Positions 25,868-35,815 are shown, counted from the first letter of the stretch. The stretch is 64,000 nucleotides of DNA from SVEL01 sp045125245 (GCA_045125245.1 JBGVNF010000012.1:22185-86184), one strand, 5' to 3'. The notes: generated by a model from the letters alone, not told the origin. A program made the numbers and translations.

Positions 25868-25954
25868 CGCTCCGCTAAGGATCGCACTGCGGCGTAGTAG
25901 TATATGTTGCTAAAGCGACCCGCCGCAGGCGGAGAATCTCGCAAGCGAGATTCT
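25868..25954. repeat. REP-like structured intergenic element
   Basis: About 87 nt of clearly higher GC than the surroundings with nested inverted repeats: CTCCGC (25870-25875) with GCGGAG (25929-25934), TGCGGCG (25888-25894) with CGCCGCA (25921-25927), and a separate hairpin AGAATCTCGC (25933-25942) with GCGAGATTCT (25945-25954). It separates two convergent genes. It looks like a dispersed palindromic element, but no second copy is in this window. Confidence 0.55.
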
Positions 25955-25960
25955 TTCATA

Positions 25961-27091
25961 TTATTCATATTTCTTGAAAGAAATATTTAAGTCAACAACA
26001 CCGTTAATGCCATCGATTTTACCATTTGATGTATATTGCCAAATAGAAACATCATAAGGGAAATATAATTCGTCTCCATAATAAGCGTACCATTTTTCAA
26101 TGCCTTCTAAACGTTCAAATTCAAGCATTCCTATAAAGCCCTTTAAATTGCAGTAAATCATAGGTGTATAGCCTTTTTCTTTTACTTTGTTGCAGAAGGT
26201 TAATACAATATCAGTTAGCTCCTTAGGTGAAAGAGCTTCGTTTCGACCAGTATCATTTTGAATATCTTCAATATCGATGACAACAGGTCCTTTTATTTTA
26301 TAAGGTTCTATTAAAGAGAGAATAAGTTCAGCTTCTTCATTAGCCTCTTCTACGGTGATAGCTTCTGAAAAGATATATGCGCCAACAGTAATACCGTTTT
26401 CTGTAGCAGCTTTTGCATTTTTATCAAAGGCTTCATCTGGTAATAGACGTCCTTCAGTGCCATATCCTCTTACAGCTGCACGTATAATAGCAAAATCTAC
26501 ATTGGATTTTGCAACTTTACTCCAATCAATATTGCCATTGTGCTTAGAAACATCTATACCAGTGTAGCTTACAAGCTTATCATCTTCAAAATATTCAACC
26601 TTAGTAGGAATATCATTTTCATCTTTTTCTATCTTAAAGCCAGAGTCATCATAGTCATTCATTATTAAATCTTTATTGATATCTTTAAATACATAACCAG
26701 CTTTGTCGCTGTAGACAAGATATTGTGGATAAATTGCACGAAGCATCTTAAGTGTTGTAGAACCACCTTCCATCATAGTTTTGATAGAAGATAATAAAGT
26801 ATCTCTTCCAAGATAGTATGATTCGTCTTTAATACTTGATAACATCTCGTCACTTATGAGTGTATAGCCGTCTATTACAGGAGTAGAAGCATCTGTAGTA
26901 GGCTCTGATATGGTTGGAGTAGAAGAGTCATCTGCTTTATTATGGAAAAAATCATTTTTTACAAGGTTGTAGGTTATAAAACCGCACATGCAAGTTGTTC
27001 CTAATAGTAAAATAGCCATAATGTAGAAAACTACTTTGGTTAATCGTTTTCTTTTAGGTTTCAAAGTTGTTATTTTTGTGTTTTCATCCAT
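25961..27091 (-). CDS. Membrane-anchored GH25 lysozyme (muramidase)
   Basis: A 376-residue enzyme. One N-terminal membrane segment (about residues 19-42), then a Ser/Thr/Asp linker (SSTPTISEPTTDASTPVI), a spacer, and a glycoside hydrolase family 25 barrel from about residue 175: YTGIDVSKHNGNIDW, FAIIRAAVRGYG, GAYIFSEAITVEEANEEA, the catalytic pair in VVIDIEDI, YTPMIYCNL and IWQYTSNGKIDGI. GH25 cleaves the MurNAc-GlcNAc bond of peptidoglycan. A TTG in frame at 27106 lies in the GGGGGAA ribosome site, so ATG 27091 is chosen. Being anchored, it may act on the cell's own wall. Confidence 0.93.
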   Translation of the reverse strand: MDENTKITTLKPKRKRLTKVVFYIMAILLLGTTCMCGFITYNLVKNDFFHNKADDSSTPTISEPTTDASTPVIDGYTLISDEMLSSIKDESYYLGRDTLLSSIKTMMEGGSTTLKMLRAIYPQYLVYSDKAGYVFKDINKDLIMNDYDDSGFKIEKDENDIPTKVEYFEDDKLVSYTGIDVSKHNGNIDWSKVAKSNVDFAIIRAAVRGYGTEGRLLPDEAFDKNAKAATENGITVGAYIFSEAITVEEANEEAELILSLIEPYKIKGPVVIDIEDIQNDTGRNEALSPKELTDIVLTFCNKVKEKGYTPMIYCNLKGFIGMLEFERLEGIEKWYAYYGDELYFPYDVSIWQYTSNGKIDGINGVVDLNISFKKYE

Positions 27092-27128
27092 GGTAAATTC
27101 CCCCAAATCTTTAGTTTTAGATGATATT

Positions 27129-27137
27129 ATTATAGCA
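27129..27137 (-). promoter_or_regulatory. Putative extended -10 promoter of the GH25 gene
   Basis: On the minus strand TGC followed by TATAAT gives a full extended -10 about 40 nt upstream of the ATG. No good -35 is visible. Confidence 0.45.
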
Positions 27138-27179
27138 TAATAATATTATAAAGTATATAAAATACTTTTGCCGATTTTC

Positions 27180-27208
27180 TTGACTATGTATGTTATAAAT
27201 GTTATAAA
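27180..27208 (+). promoter_or_regulatory. Putative sigma-A promoter of DUF512-der-plsY-gpsA
   Basis: TTGACT (27180-27185), 17-nt spacer, TATAAA (27203-27208), about 49 nt before the DUF512 start. Confidence 0.75.
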
Positions 27209-27256
27209 ATATAATGTGTTTAACTATGCCCTGACGAAGGAGGAAGTTAGGATAAT

Positions 27257-28657
27257 ATGAGACAAGATAAAAGAGAGCATCGTATAAAAAGCGTGGCAAA
27301 GGGCTCTATAGCAGAAGAATTAAATATAGAATCAAATGATATATTAATATCAATAGATGGTGAACGCTTAGTTGATGTATTTGATTATCATTATATGGTT
27401 AATACAGATTTTCTTGTACTTCTTATTAGAAAACAGGATGGAGAAGAGTGGGAAATTGAGATTGAAAAAGATTTTGATGAGGACTTAGGAATTGAGTTTG
27501 AAACAAATCTAATGGATTCTTACCGCTCTTGTACAAATAAATGCATATTCTGTTTTATTGACCAAATGCCTAAGGGTATGAGAGAAACATTGTATTTTAA
27601 AGATGATGATTCTAGGTTATCTTTTTTACAGGGTAATTATATAACACTTACAAATATGAAGGATGAAGATATTGATAGAATAATAAAATATCATCTTTGT
27701 CCAATAAACATTTCTGTACATACGACAAATCCAGAGCTTAGGTGTATGATGCTTCATAATCGTTTTGCAGGGGATGCACTTAAAAAAATAGAACGATTAG
27801 CCCAGGCAGGCATTGAGATGAATGGCCAGATTGTCTTATGTAAGGATGTTAATGATGGTGAGGAGCTTAAAAAAAGTATAGAAGACTTATCAAAGTTTCT
27901 ACCACATATGAGAAGTGTTTCTGTTGTGCCTTCAGGACTTACAAAGTATAGAGAAGGGTTATATCCTTTAAAGCCTTTCACAAAAGAGGATGCTATAGAG
28001 GTTATAGACTTAATCGAGAGTTACAGTGTCAAGCTTTATGAAGAGTATGGATTGCATTTTATACATGCATCTGATGAATGGTATATCTTGGCAGAACGAG
28101 ATTTTCCTGAGGAAGACAGATATGATGGCTATATTCAGCTAGAAAATGGCGTAGGTATGATGCGTCTATTATATGATGAGTTTGTGGAAGCTATTGAAAA
28201 TACATCTGAAGATGATATAAAAAGAGAGGTATCTATTGTTACAGGCAAATTAGCAGCAAATCTTATGAGAGATTTTGCAAGTATGGTAGAGACCAAATTT
28301 AAAAATACTAAGGTGAATGTATATCCTATAAGAAATGATTTCTTTGGTGAAACTATTACTGTATCAGGGTTATTGACAGGAAAAGATATTTTAGAACAGT
28401 TAAGTGTACACAAAGGCAAGTTGGGTGATAGAGTACTAATACCAGCGAATACTCTTCGTTCAGGAGAGGACGTATTCTTAGATGATATGAAGCTTAAGGA
28501 ATTATCAAACGGACTGAATGTACGTATTCAGGTTCCAAGGAATACAGGAGAAAGCTTGCTTTACAATATATTATTTGAAAATGATGACAAATTGGAAGAT
28601 AACGGTAATTTTGTTTATATTACTGCATATCCGGAAATAGGAGGAAAAGATGAATAA
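27257..28657 (+). CDS. DUF512 family PDZ-radical SAM protein
   Basis: A 466-residue protein with a PDZ-like N-terminus (about 8-60: HRIKSVAKGSIAEELNIESNDILISIDGE), then the radical SAM iron-sulfur motif CxxxCxxC (C92, C96, C99 in SCTNKCIFCF), and a C-terminal DUF512 region. The family is widespread in anaerobic Firmicutes, nearly always beside der, and its substrate is unknown. AAGGAGG lies 13 nt before the ATG, a long spacing. The last 8 nt overlap der, implying coupled translation and possibly a ribosome-linked job. Confidence 0.92.
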   Translation: MRQDKREHRIKSVAKGSIAEELNIESNDILISIDGERLVDVFDYHYMVNTDFLVLLIRKQDGEEWEIEIEKDFDEDLGIEFETNLMDSYRSCTNKCIFCFIDQMPKGMRETLYFKDDDSRLSFLQGNYITLTNMKDEDIDRIIKYHLCPINISVHTTNPELRCMMLHNRFAGDALKKIERLAQAGIEMNGQIVLCKDVNDGEELKKSIEDLSKFLPHMRSVSVVPSGLTKYREGLYPLKPFTKEDAIEVIDLIESYSVKLYEEYGLHFIHASDEWYILAERDFPEEDRYDGYIQLENGVGMMRLLYDEFVEAIENTSEDDIKREVSIVTGKLAANLMRDFASMVETKFKNTKVNVYPIRNDFFGETITVSGLLTGKDILEQLSVHKGKLGDRVLIPANTLRSGEDVFLDDMKLKELSNGLNVRIQVPRNTGESLLYNILFENDDKLEDNGNFVYITAYPEIGGKDE

Positions 28658-29981
28658 ACCAGTTGTTGCCATAGTAGGTAGACCAAATGTAGGAAAATCC
28701 ACATTGTTTAATGCATTGGCAGGAGAGATGATTTCTATCGTAAAGGACACTCCAGGTGTTACTAGAGATAGAATCTATGCGGATGTTACATGGCTTGATA
28801 AAGTTTTTACAATGATTGATACAGGTGGTATTGAACCAAATACTTCTGATATTATCTTATCTCAGATGAGAGAACAGGCTCAGATTGCTATTGATACAGC
28901 TGATGTTATTGTGTTTGTAGTAGATGTTAGACAGGGGCTTGTTGATTCTGATTCTAAGGTTGCGGATATGTTGAGAAGAAGCCGTAAGCCAGTAATACTT
29001 TGTGTTAATAAGGTAGATAGTTTTAAAAAGATGGAAGCTGAAATATATGAGTTTTATAATTTGGGCTTAGGAGATCCAATCCCAGTTTCGGCGGCTTCAA
29101 GACAGGGATTTGGAGAACTCTTAGATGAGATTACAAAGAATTTCCCTTCAATTGACGATAGTGAGTTAGAAGATGATAGACCTAGAGTAGCTATCGTTGG
29201 TAAGCCAAATGTTGGTAAATCGTCACTTATCAATAAATTATTAGGTGAGAAGAGACTTATTGTATCGGATATAGCAGGAACAACTAGAGACGCTGTAGAT
29301 ACAACCATTAAGAGAGATGGAAAAGAATATGTATTTATCGATACAGCAGGTCTTAGAAGAAAGAATAAGATAAAAGAAGAATTGGAAAAGTATTCAATCA
29401 TTAGAACTGTAACAGCAGTTGAGAGAGCTGATGTGGTCGTAATAGTTATAGATGCCACAGAAGGTGTTACAGAGCAGGATGCTAAGATTGCAGGTATAGC
29501 TCACGAAAGAGGCAAAGGTATTATCGTTGCTGTTAACAAGTGGGATGCTATTGAAAAAAATGATAAGACCATATATGAGCATACAAACAAAATTAAAGAA
29601 ATTCTTTCATTTATGCCTTATGCAGAAATGTTATTTATTTCAGCTTTAACAGGACAGAGAACAAATAAGCTATTTGAGACAATTGATATGGTTATCGAGA
29701 ATCATTCATTGCGTGTAGCTACAGGTGTTCTTAATGAAATTATGACAGAGGCAGTAGCATTGCAGCAGCCTCCTTCTGACAAGGGTAAGAGATTAAAGCT
29801 TTACTATATGACACAGGTAGCGGTTAAGCCACCTACATTTGTTATATTTGTAAATGATAAAGAACTTATGCATTTCTCTTATACAAGATATATCGAAAAT
29901 AAAGTAAGAGAGGCCTTTGGATTTAAGGGTACTCCACTTAAATTTATTATTCGTGAGCGAAAAGGTGAAGAAAATAACTAG
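28650..29981 (+). CDS. der: Ribosome biogenesis GTPase Der (EngA)
   Basis: A 443-residue 50S assembly factor with two tandem G domains, VAIVGRPNVGKSTLFNALAG (near residue 5) and VAIVGKPNVGKSSLINKLLG (near 182), each with its DTGG or DTAGL and NKVD/NKWD boxes, and a C-terminal KH-like domain (TEAVALQQPPSDKGKRLKLYY). Length is standard. It overlaps the DUF512 gene by 8 nt and precedes plsY by 18 nt. Confidence 0.98.
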   Translation: MNKPVVAIVGRPNVGKSTLFNALAGEMISIVKDTPGVTRDRIYADVTWLDKVFTMIDTGGIEPNTSDIILSQMREQAQIAIDTADVIVFVVDVRQGLVDSDSKVADMLRRSRKPVILCVNKVDSFKKMEAEIYEFYNLGLGDPIPVSAASRQGFGELLDEITKNFPSIDDSELEDDRPRVAIVGKPNVGKSSLINKLLGEKRLIVSDIAGTTRDAVDTTIKRDGKEYVFIDTAGLRRKNKIKEELEKYSIIRTVTAVERADVVVIVIDATEGVTEQDAKIAGIAHERGKGIIVAVNKWDAIEKNDKTIYEHTNKIKEILSFMPYAEMLFISALTGQRTNKLFETIDMVIENHSLRVATGVLNEIMTEAVALQQPPSDKGKRLKLYYMTQVAVKPPTFVIFVNDKELMHFSYTRYIENKVREAFGFKGTPLKFIIRERKGEENN

Positions 29982-29999
29982 TATTAAGGAGCAATAAAG

Positions 30000-30674
30000 A
30001 TGGTAATTTATAGAATTATATGTGTTGTAATAGGATATTTATTTGGAATATTCCAGACAGGATATATATATGGAAGGCTTAATAATGTAGACATTAGAGA
30101 CTTTGGTAGTGGTAATGCTGGAACAACAAATGCTATGCGTGTTCTTGGTAAAAAAGCTGGTATAATAACTTATGTTGGCGATATGTTAAAGGCATTGCTT
30201 GCAGGTCTATTTATTAGAGGTTTATTTGGCGTGGCATTAGACTGTAGTGAAGTAGAGGTATTTGTACTTGTAATTTATACAGGTGTAGGTGTTATATTAG
30301 GTCATAATTATCCGTTTTATATGAGCTTTAAAGGTGGAAAGGGAATTGCAGCATCTTCAGGTGTAGTATTTTCACTTTTTGATCTTAAATTATCTTTTTT
30401 AGCTGTATCGACATTTGCAGTGATAGCACTTATTTCAAAATATGTTTCATTGGCATCTATGTGTATGATGGTAGGCTTTTTTGTGGAATTTGTAGTGTTT
30501 ACAGAGCTTGATATGCTTAAACCTATAGCAGGAAGTGAATATACTATAGAAACATATATATTAGTGTTCTTTATGGCAGCACTTGCGGTATTTAAGCATC
30601 GTTCAAATATTGTTAGACTTTTAAATGGAACTGAGAGAAAAATATTACAAAAAAAAGAAGGACAGGTGGGTTAA
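30000..30674 (+). CDS. plsY: Glycerol-3-phosphate acyltransferase PlsY
   Basis: A 224-residue polytopic membrane enzyme that transfers the acyl group from acyl-phosphate (made by PlsX) to glycerol-3-phosphate. Signatures: DFGSGNAGTTNAMRVLGKKAG, HNYPFYMSFKGGKGIAASSG and a C-terminal FKHRSNIVRLLNGTE. gpsA, which makes its acceptor substrate, starts 1 nt after the stop. Confidence 0.96.
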   Translation: MVIYRIICVVIGYLFGIFQTGYIYGRLNNVDIRDFGSGNAGTTNAMRVLGKKAGIITYVGDMLKALLAGLFIRGLFGVALDCSEVEVFVLVIYTGVGVILGHNYPFYMSFKGGKGIAASSGVVFSLFDLKLSFLAVSTFAVIALISKYVSLASMCMMVGFFVEFVVFTELDMLKPIAGSEYTIETYILVFFMAALAVFKHRSNIVRLLNGTERKILQKKEGQVG

Positions 30675-30675
30675 T

Positions 30676-31686
30676 ATGGCAAAGGTATCGGTATTAGGTG
30701 CAGGCGCATGGGGCGTTGCATTAGGAATTCTTTTAGCAGAAAATGGTAATGATGTAACAATGTGGACGCTTCTTGAAAATGAAGCAAAAATGCTTAATGA
30801 AGATAGAGAGAATAAGATAAGTTTACCAGGTGTTAAGCTTCATGATTCTATGAAGGTAACAACTGATTTAGAGGAAGCTGTAAAAGATAAGGATGTTATC
30901 GTGTTAGCTACAGCATCTAGATTTATCCGTTCTACATCAGCAAAAATAAAGGATTTTGTTAAGAATGGTCAGATTATTGTAAATGTATCAAAGGGAATCG
31001 AAGAGAGCACACTTATGACTATGACAGATATTATAAGCGATGAAATCCCTGGTTGTGATGCAGTAGTATTGTCAGGACCAAGTCATGCTGAAGAAGTAGG
31101 AAGAGGACTTCCTACAACATGTGTAGTTGGAGCTACAACTGTTGAAACAGCTAAATTTGTACAGGATATATTTATGAACAATAGATTTAGAGTGTATATT
31201 AGTCCTGATATACTTGGTATAGAGCTTGGTGGAGCTTTAAAGAATGTTATTGCTCTTGCAGCTGGTATGGCTGATGGAATTGGATGCGGTGATAATACAA
31301 AGGCTGCCCTTATTACAAGAGGTATGGCAGAAATTACACGTCTTGGATTAGCTATGGGCGGTAAGGCAGAAACATTCTCGGGCCTTACAGGTATAGGTGA
31401 TTTAATTGTTACATGTGCTAGTGTACATAGCCGTAATAGACGTGCAGGTATATTAATCGGTGAAGGAAAGACTATGGATGAGGCTATGACAGCTGTTAAT
31501 CAGGTGGTTGAGGGTGTATATTCAGCTAAGGCAGCAATCCTTCTTGCGGAGAAATATAATGTATCTATGCCTATAGTAAATGAGGTTAACAAGGTTTTAT
31601 TTGAGAATAAGTCAGTTAGAGAGAGTCTTGAAGACTTGATGGTTAGAGATAAGACAACAGAAATATCAGTGGATAATTGGAATTAA
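30676..31686 (+). CDS. gpsA: Glycerol-3-phosphate dehydrogenase [NAD(P)+]
   Basis: A 336-residue enzyme that reduces dihydroxyacetone phosphate to glycerol-3-phosphate for phospholipid synthesis. Rossmann motif VLGAGAWGVALG, LSGPSHAEEV, catalytic lysine in GGALKNVIALAAGMADG, and GLTGIGDLIVTC. An in-frame ATG at 30625 would lie inside plsY; ATG 30676 starts at the conserved MAKVSVLGAG with AGGTGGG upstream. Together with plsY it supplies lysophosphatidate. Confidence 0.97.
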   Translation: MAKVSVLGAGAWGVALGILLAENGNDVTMWTLLENEAKMLNEDRENKISLPGVKLHDSMKVTTDLEEAVKDKDVIVLATASRFIRSTSAKIKDFVKNGQIIVNVSKGIEESTLMTMTDIISDEIPGCDAVVLSGPSHAEEVGRGLPTTCVVGATTVETAKFVQDIFMNNRFRVYISPDILGIELGGALKNVIALAAGMADGIGCGDNTKAALITRGMAEITRLGLAMGGKAETFSGLTGIGDLIVTCASVHSRNRRAGILIGEGKTMDEAMTAVNQVVEGVYSAKAAILLAEKYNVSMPIVNEVNKVLFENKSVRESLEDLMVRDKTTEISVDNWN

Positions 31687-31713
31687 GGGTTTAATACAAA
31701 GAAGGTATATTAA

Positions 31714-34200
31714 ATGGCGATTGTAAAAAAGGTTAGTCCAAAGGAAATATATATTTCAGATAGACTAAGAGAAAAATTTGAAGGCATTTTCAAACATACT
31801 ATGACTATAGTTGAAGCACCTTCGGGTTATGGAAAAACAACTACTTTGTCTGAGTTTCTCAAAAAATCAGACAAAAAATATATGTGGTTTAGTGTATATA
31901 ATGATAATAGAAATATGTTTTTTTCGGATTTTTGTGCAAAAGTAGCTGGTATAAATAAGTCAGTAGCAGATGAAATTCTTGAAATAGGTTATCCTACAGA
32001 TGATAATGCCTGTACGAGAATAGCTAATGCTATTATGAAGATTAATTTTGAAGAGAAAACAGTACTGGTATTGGATAATTATAATTATATAGCAGAACCT
32101 TTTATTAATAATATTATAAGAGATTTATGCGGTAAAAAAGATACAAATCTTATAATTATTCAGATTGTACAAAAGATTTCAGCCAATGATACCTTTGAGA
32201 TGATTACAAAAAGACAGGTAAACTGTATAAGTAAATGCGATTTTGAATTAAACAAAAAGGAAATTCAGGAATATTTTAGGCTTTGTGGTGTAAAGATTGA
32301 TGATAAAGAAGTGGATTTCCTTTATAATTACACAGAAGGATGGATAAGTGCCCTCTATCTTTTGTTGCTTAATTTTATCAATACAAATAGTTTCGAGGAT
32401 TCGTTAGCTATTGACGATTTAATCTATGAGACTATATGGGGAAAGTTATCCTTTAAAGAACAAGACTTCCTTGTAGGAATGAGTGTCTTTGACAGCTTTA
32501 GTGTTAGGCAGGCGATAAATATGTCGGGAGATATATTGACAGAGGATAAATTGTTTAATCTTATTGATGATAATGGTTTTATTAAGTATGAATCAAAGGA
32601 TAGAAAGTACTATATACATAGTGCGTTCAAAGAATTTCTAAAAAAAGAATTTGATAAGTTAGAACCGTTATTCATAAAGAATATATATAAAAAAGCTGGA
32701 AAATGGTATGCAGATAATGATAATTATTTTGAGGCTTTAATGTTTTATATAAAAACAGGTGATTACGAAAGTGTATTAGCTCTTGATTGGAGCAATAGCA
32801 ATATACTTAAGAATATCACAAGGAATAATAAAGACATTTTTTTAGAAATAGTTTTGAAGACGCCTACAAAATTAAAAAAGAAGTACGCTAGAAATTATCT
32901 TGTATTTGTGCTTAGTTTATTTATTTTAAACGAGAGAAACTATTTTAATAATGAATGTGAGTTTGTACTGAAATATGCTGAAAGTATTTCAGATGAAATA
33001 GATAGAGATGAATTATTAGGCGAAGCCAATTTCTTAAAAGCTCTTGAAGTTTTTAATGATTTGGAGAAAATGGACAAGTATTATATAACGGCTTTTAAAT
33101 ATATGAATTCGCCTACTAAAATGTTTAGAGGATATAATCTTATAACATTTAATTTACCGTCTGTTCTTTCATTGTTTCATAAAAAAGATGGAGACATAGA
33201 AAGAGAGCTTGAGTTAATTAAAAATGTAATGCCAAATTACTATGTGCTTTCAGAAGGTAACAGTAAGGGTGTAGAAACCTTGATGAAGGCAGAATATTTA
33301 TATGAACAGGGCAATTTGGAGGATGCATATATATTGTGCGAAAAAGCAAAATATAAGGCAGAATCAAGAAATCAAATAGATGTGCTTATTATGGTTGAAC
33401 TGCTTTTTGCTAGAATTGCGCTTATGAAAGCAGAGTGTGATAAGGTTAATGAAAGCTTAAATAGAATTAGTCACCTTGAAAATGAATCAAAAACTTGCGA
33501 ATGTAAAGACTTGGCTGATATGTGCAAAGGTATGATTAATATTTTTATAGATAATTCAGAAAATGTACCAGATTGGCTAAAGGATAATGTTAAAATAGAA
33601 GAAAAAACAACTTTAGTAACACTTGGATATACAAATGTTATCTATGGTAGATATTTATTAGCGAAGGAAGAATACGCTAAATTGCTGGCTATAAGTGGAC
33701 AAATGCTAGAGATAGCAAGTATTTTTTCAAATGTTATGTATAAAATATATACGTATATTTATATAGCATTGGCAAATCATTACATAGGAAAAGAAGATAA
33801 AGCAGTAATTATGGCGGAAGAAGCGGTAAGACTAGCATATAAAGACAATATTGTGATGCCTTTTATAGCATTTATGCCGGAATTAAATGATTTATTGTCA
33901 AAAACAAGGGGAATTGAGAATGACGCTTATTATGATAAGTTTATGACCAATCTTAGAGAGCGTACGAAGAAATATGGAAAAGGTCTATCGGCCGTTAAGA
34001 AGGCCACATTGAATACTCAGAGTTATGGATTGACAAAGCGAGAAGTTGAGGTTGCAAGACTTGCAGCTATGAGACTTAGCAATAAGGAAATAGCTGATAA
34101 TTTGTTTATTGCTGAAAGTACTGTTAAGTCAAATATGAAGATAATATTTAGTAAGCTTGGTATAAATTCAAGAAATGAATTGAAAGATTTTTTTAGATAA
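31714..34200 (+). CDS. LuxR-family large ATP-binding (MalT-like) transcription regulator
   Basis: An 828-residue STAND-type regulator. N-terminal NTPase with Walker A APSGYGKTT (residues 35-43) and Walker B TVLVLDNYNYI, a helical arm, a central TPR-like helical sensor region (about 330-740), and a C-terminal LuxR-type helix-turn-helix: YGLTKREVEVARLAAMRLSNKEIADNLF then IAESTVKSNMKIIFSKLGI. Such proteins are activated by a small ligand plus ATP and form oligomers. Ligand and targets cannot be read from the sequence. It lies 27 nt after gpsA and 82 nt before the cardiolipin synthase gene. Confidence 0.92.
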   Translation: MAIVKKVSPKEIYISDRLREKFEGIFKHTMTIVEAPSGYGKTTTLSEFLKKSDKKYMWFSVYNDNRNMFFSDFCAKVAGINKSVADEILEIGYPTDDNACTRIANAIMKINFEEKTVLVLDNYNYIAEPFINNIIRDLCGKKDTNLIIIQIVQKISANDTFEMITKRQVNCISKCDFELNKKEIQEYFRLCGVKIDDKEVDFLYNYTEGWISALYLLLLNFINTNSFEDSLAIDDLIYETIWGKLSFKEQDFLVGMSVFDSFSVRQAINMSGDILTEDKLFNLIDDNGFIKYESKDRKYYIHSAFKEFLKKEFDKLEPLFIKNIYKKAGKWYADNDNYFEALMFYIKTGDYESVLALDWSNSNILKNITRNNKDIFLEIVLKTPTKLKKKYARNYLVFVLSLFILNERNYFNNECEFVLKYAESISDEIDRDELLGEANFLKALEVFNDLEKMDKYYITAFKYMNSPTKMFRGYNLITFNLPSVLSLFHKKDGDIERELELIKNVMPNYYVLSEGNSKGVETLMKAEYLYEQGNLEDAYILCEKAKYKAESRNQIDVLIMVELLFARIALMKAECDKVNESLNRISHLENESKTCECKDLADMCKGMINIFIDNSENVPDWLKDNVKIEEKTTLVTLGYTNVIYGRYLLAKEEYAKLLAISGQMLEIASIFSNVMYKIYTYIYIALANHYIGKEDKAVIMAEEAVRLAYKDNIVMPFIAFMPELNDLLSKTRGIENDAYYDKFMTNLRERTKKYGKGLSAVKKATLNTQSYGLTKREVEVARLAAMRLSNKEIADNLFIAESTVKSNMKIIFSKLGINSRNELKDFFR

Positions 34201-34282
34201 CGTCTGATGTATATAACAATTGGATAAAGATGATTTTATTATACACAGACATTGAAATTATTATATAAGGAAGGTGTGTTGT

Positions 34283-35794
34283 ATGAAGAAATTATCAAGA
34301 ATTATATTTGGCAGAACTTTCTTTCTGATATTAGCATTGCTTCTACAGACGGGAGTTCTGTTTTTGATGCTTGCAAAATTTTCAAGCTTTTTAATTGTAT
34401 ATTATGGATTTTCAGCACCTATTTCTTTGTTGATGTGTGCATATGTGGCAAATCTTGATATGAATCCAAATATGAGAATGTCTTGGATAACTGTTATTAT
34501 GGCTATGCCTATATTTGGAGTATTGTTTTTTATATTTGTAAGAATTCAGCCACAAGCTAGAAAAATCAATAATAGAATTGATTTCATTATAAAAAATACA
34601 AAGAAGTATTTACTACAAAAGGACTTGTTTGAAGAAGGTACGGAACTGTATGGTTTATCTAAATATATGAACGATTTCGCGGGCTATCCTATATATAATA
34701 ATTCTGATGTAAAATACTTTTGTTCAGGAGAAGCAAAATACGAAGAATTGATTAAGCAGTTAAAAGAGGCAAAACAATTTATTTTTCTGGAATATTTTAT
34801 TATAGATGAAGGAAAAATGTGGGATAGTATATTAGAAATTCTTAAAGAAAAAGTCAAGGAAGGTGTAGAAGTAAGACTTATGTATGATGGCACTTGTATG
34901 TTCGCATTGCTTCCACATTCATATCCTAAGCAGATGGAAAAGTATGGCATAAAATGTATGGTATATTCACCCATTAGACCAGCGCTTGCCATGTATCAGA
35001 ACAATAGAGACCACAGAAAAATTTTAGTTATAGACGGCAGAGTAGCATTTACAGGCGGTATCAATCTGGCAGATGAATATATAAATGAAATAAAAAGATT
35101 TGGTCACTGGAAGGATAATGCTGTAATGATTACAGGTGAAGCAGTTCGTAGTTTTACCATTATGTTTTTACAGATTTGGAATATTCAAAACACTGATAAG
35201 GAGGACTACGAAAAATATCTAACAGAAATTAGTGTGGTTAATGAAGATGCTTATGTAATGCCTTATGGTGACCAACCATTTGATAAAGAAAACGTTGGCG
35301 AGTATGTGTATATGGATATTATAAATAAGGCAAAAAAATATGTTTATATCACAACACCTTATTTGATTCCAGATAATGAGATGCTAACTTGCTTAGAGCA
35401 AGCGTCTAAGAGAGGTGTAGATATAAAGATTATGATGCCGCATATTACAGACAAGCCTTCAGCGTATCTTATAGCGCGAACATATTACCCTAAGCTTATT
35501 GAGAGGGGAATAGAGATTTATGAGTATACACCAGGCTTTGTACATGCCAAAACTTTTATATCGGATGATAAAAAGGCAGTGGTAGGAACTATAAATATGG
35601 ATTTTAGAAGTCTGTATTTAAATTTGGAATGTGGTGCATACATGGAGAATGTGGCTGCAGTTAAAGATATATATGCAGATTATATGAATACCCTAGAAAA
35701 ATGTACGCAAATTACACTAAAGGATTGCAATGATTATAATCCTGTTTTAAAGCTATTTGGAAAGCTTTTATGGATAATTGCCCCCCTTATGTAA
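34283..35794 (+). CDS. cls: Cardiolipin synthase
   Basis: A 503-residue membrane enzyme joining two phosphatidylglycerols into cardiolipin. Two N-terminal membrane segments (about 12-60, plus the one from MSWITVIMAM), then two phospholipase D HKD motifs: HRKILVID in NRDHRKILVIDGRVAFTGG and HAKTFISD in FVHAKTFISDDKKAVVGT. Length is typical of Firmicute Cls. A GTG nine bases upstream is in frame but overlaps the AAGGAAGG ribosome site, so ATG 34283 is chosen. The regulator gene in front could control it; that is position only. Confidence 0.95.
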   Translation: MKKLSRIIFGRTFFLILALLLQTGVLFLMLAKFSSFLIVYYGFSAPISLLMCAYVANLDMNPNMRMSWITVIMAMPIFGVLFFIFVRIQPQARKINNRIDFIIKNTKKYLLQKDLFEEGTELYGLSKYMNDFAGYPIYNNSDVKYFCSGEAKYEELIKQLKEAKQFIFLEYFIIDEGKMWDSILEILKEKVKEGVEVRLMYDGTCMFALLPHSYPKQMEKYGIKCMVYSPIRPALAMYQNNRDHRKILVIDGRVAFTGGINLADEYINEIKRFGHWKDNAVMITGEAVRSFTIMFLQIWNIQNTDKEDYEKYLTEISVVNEDAYVMPYGDQPFDKENVGEYVYMDIINKAKKYVYITTPYLIPDNEMLTCLEQASKRGVDIKIMMPHITDKPSAYLIARTYYPKLIERGIEIYEYTPGFVHAKTFISDDKKAVVGTINMDFRSLYLNLECGAYMENVAAVKDIYADYMNTLEKCTQITLKDCNDYNPVLKLFGKLLWIIAPLM

Positions 35795-35815
35795 AAAAGC
35801 CAAAAAAACCTAAAT

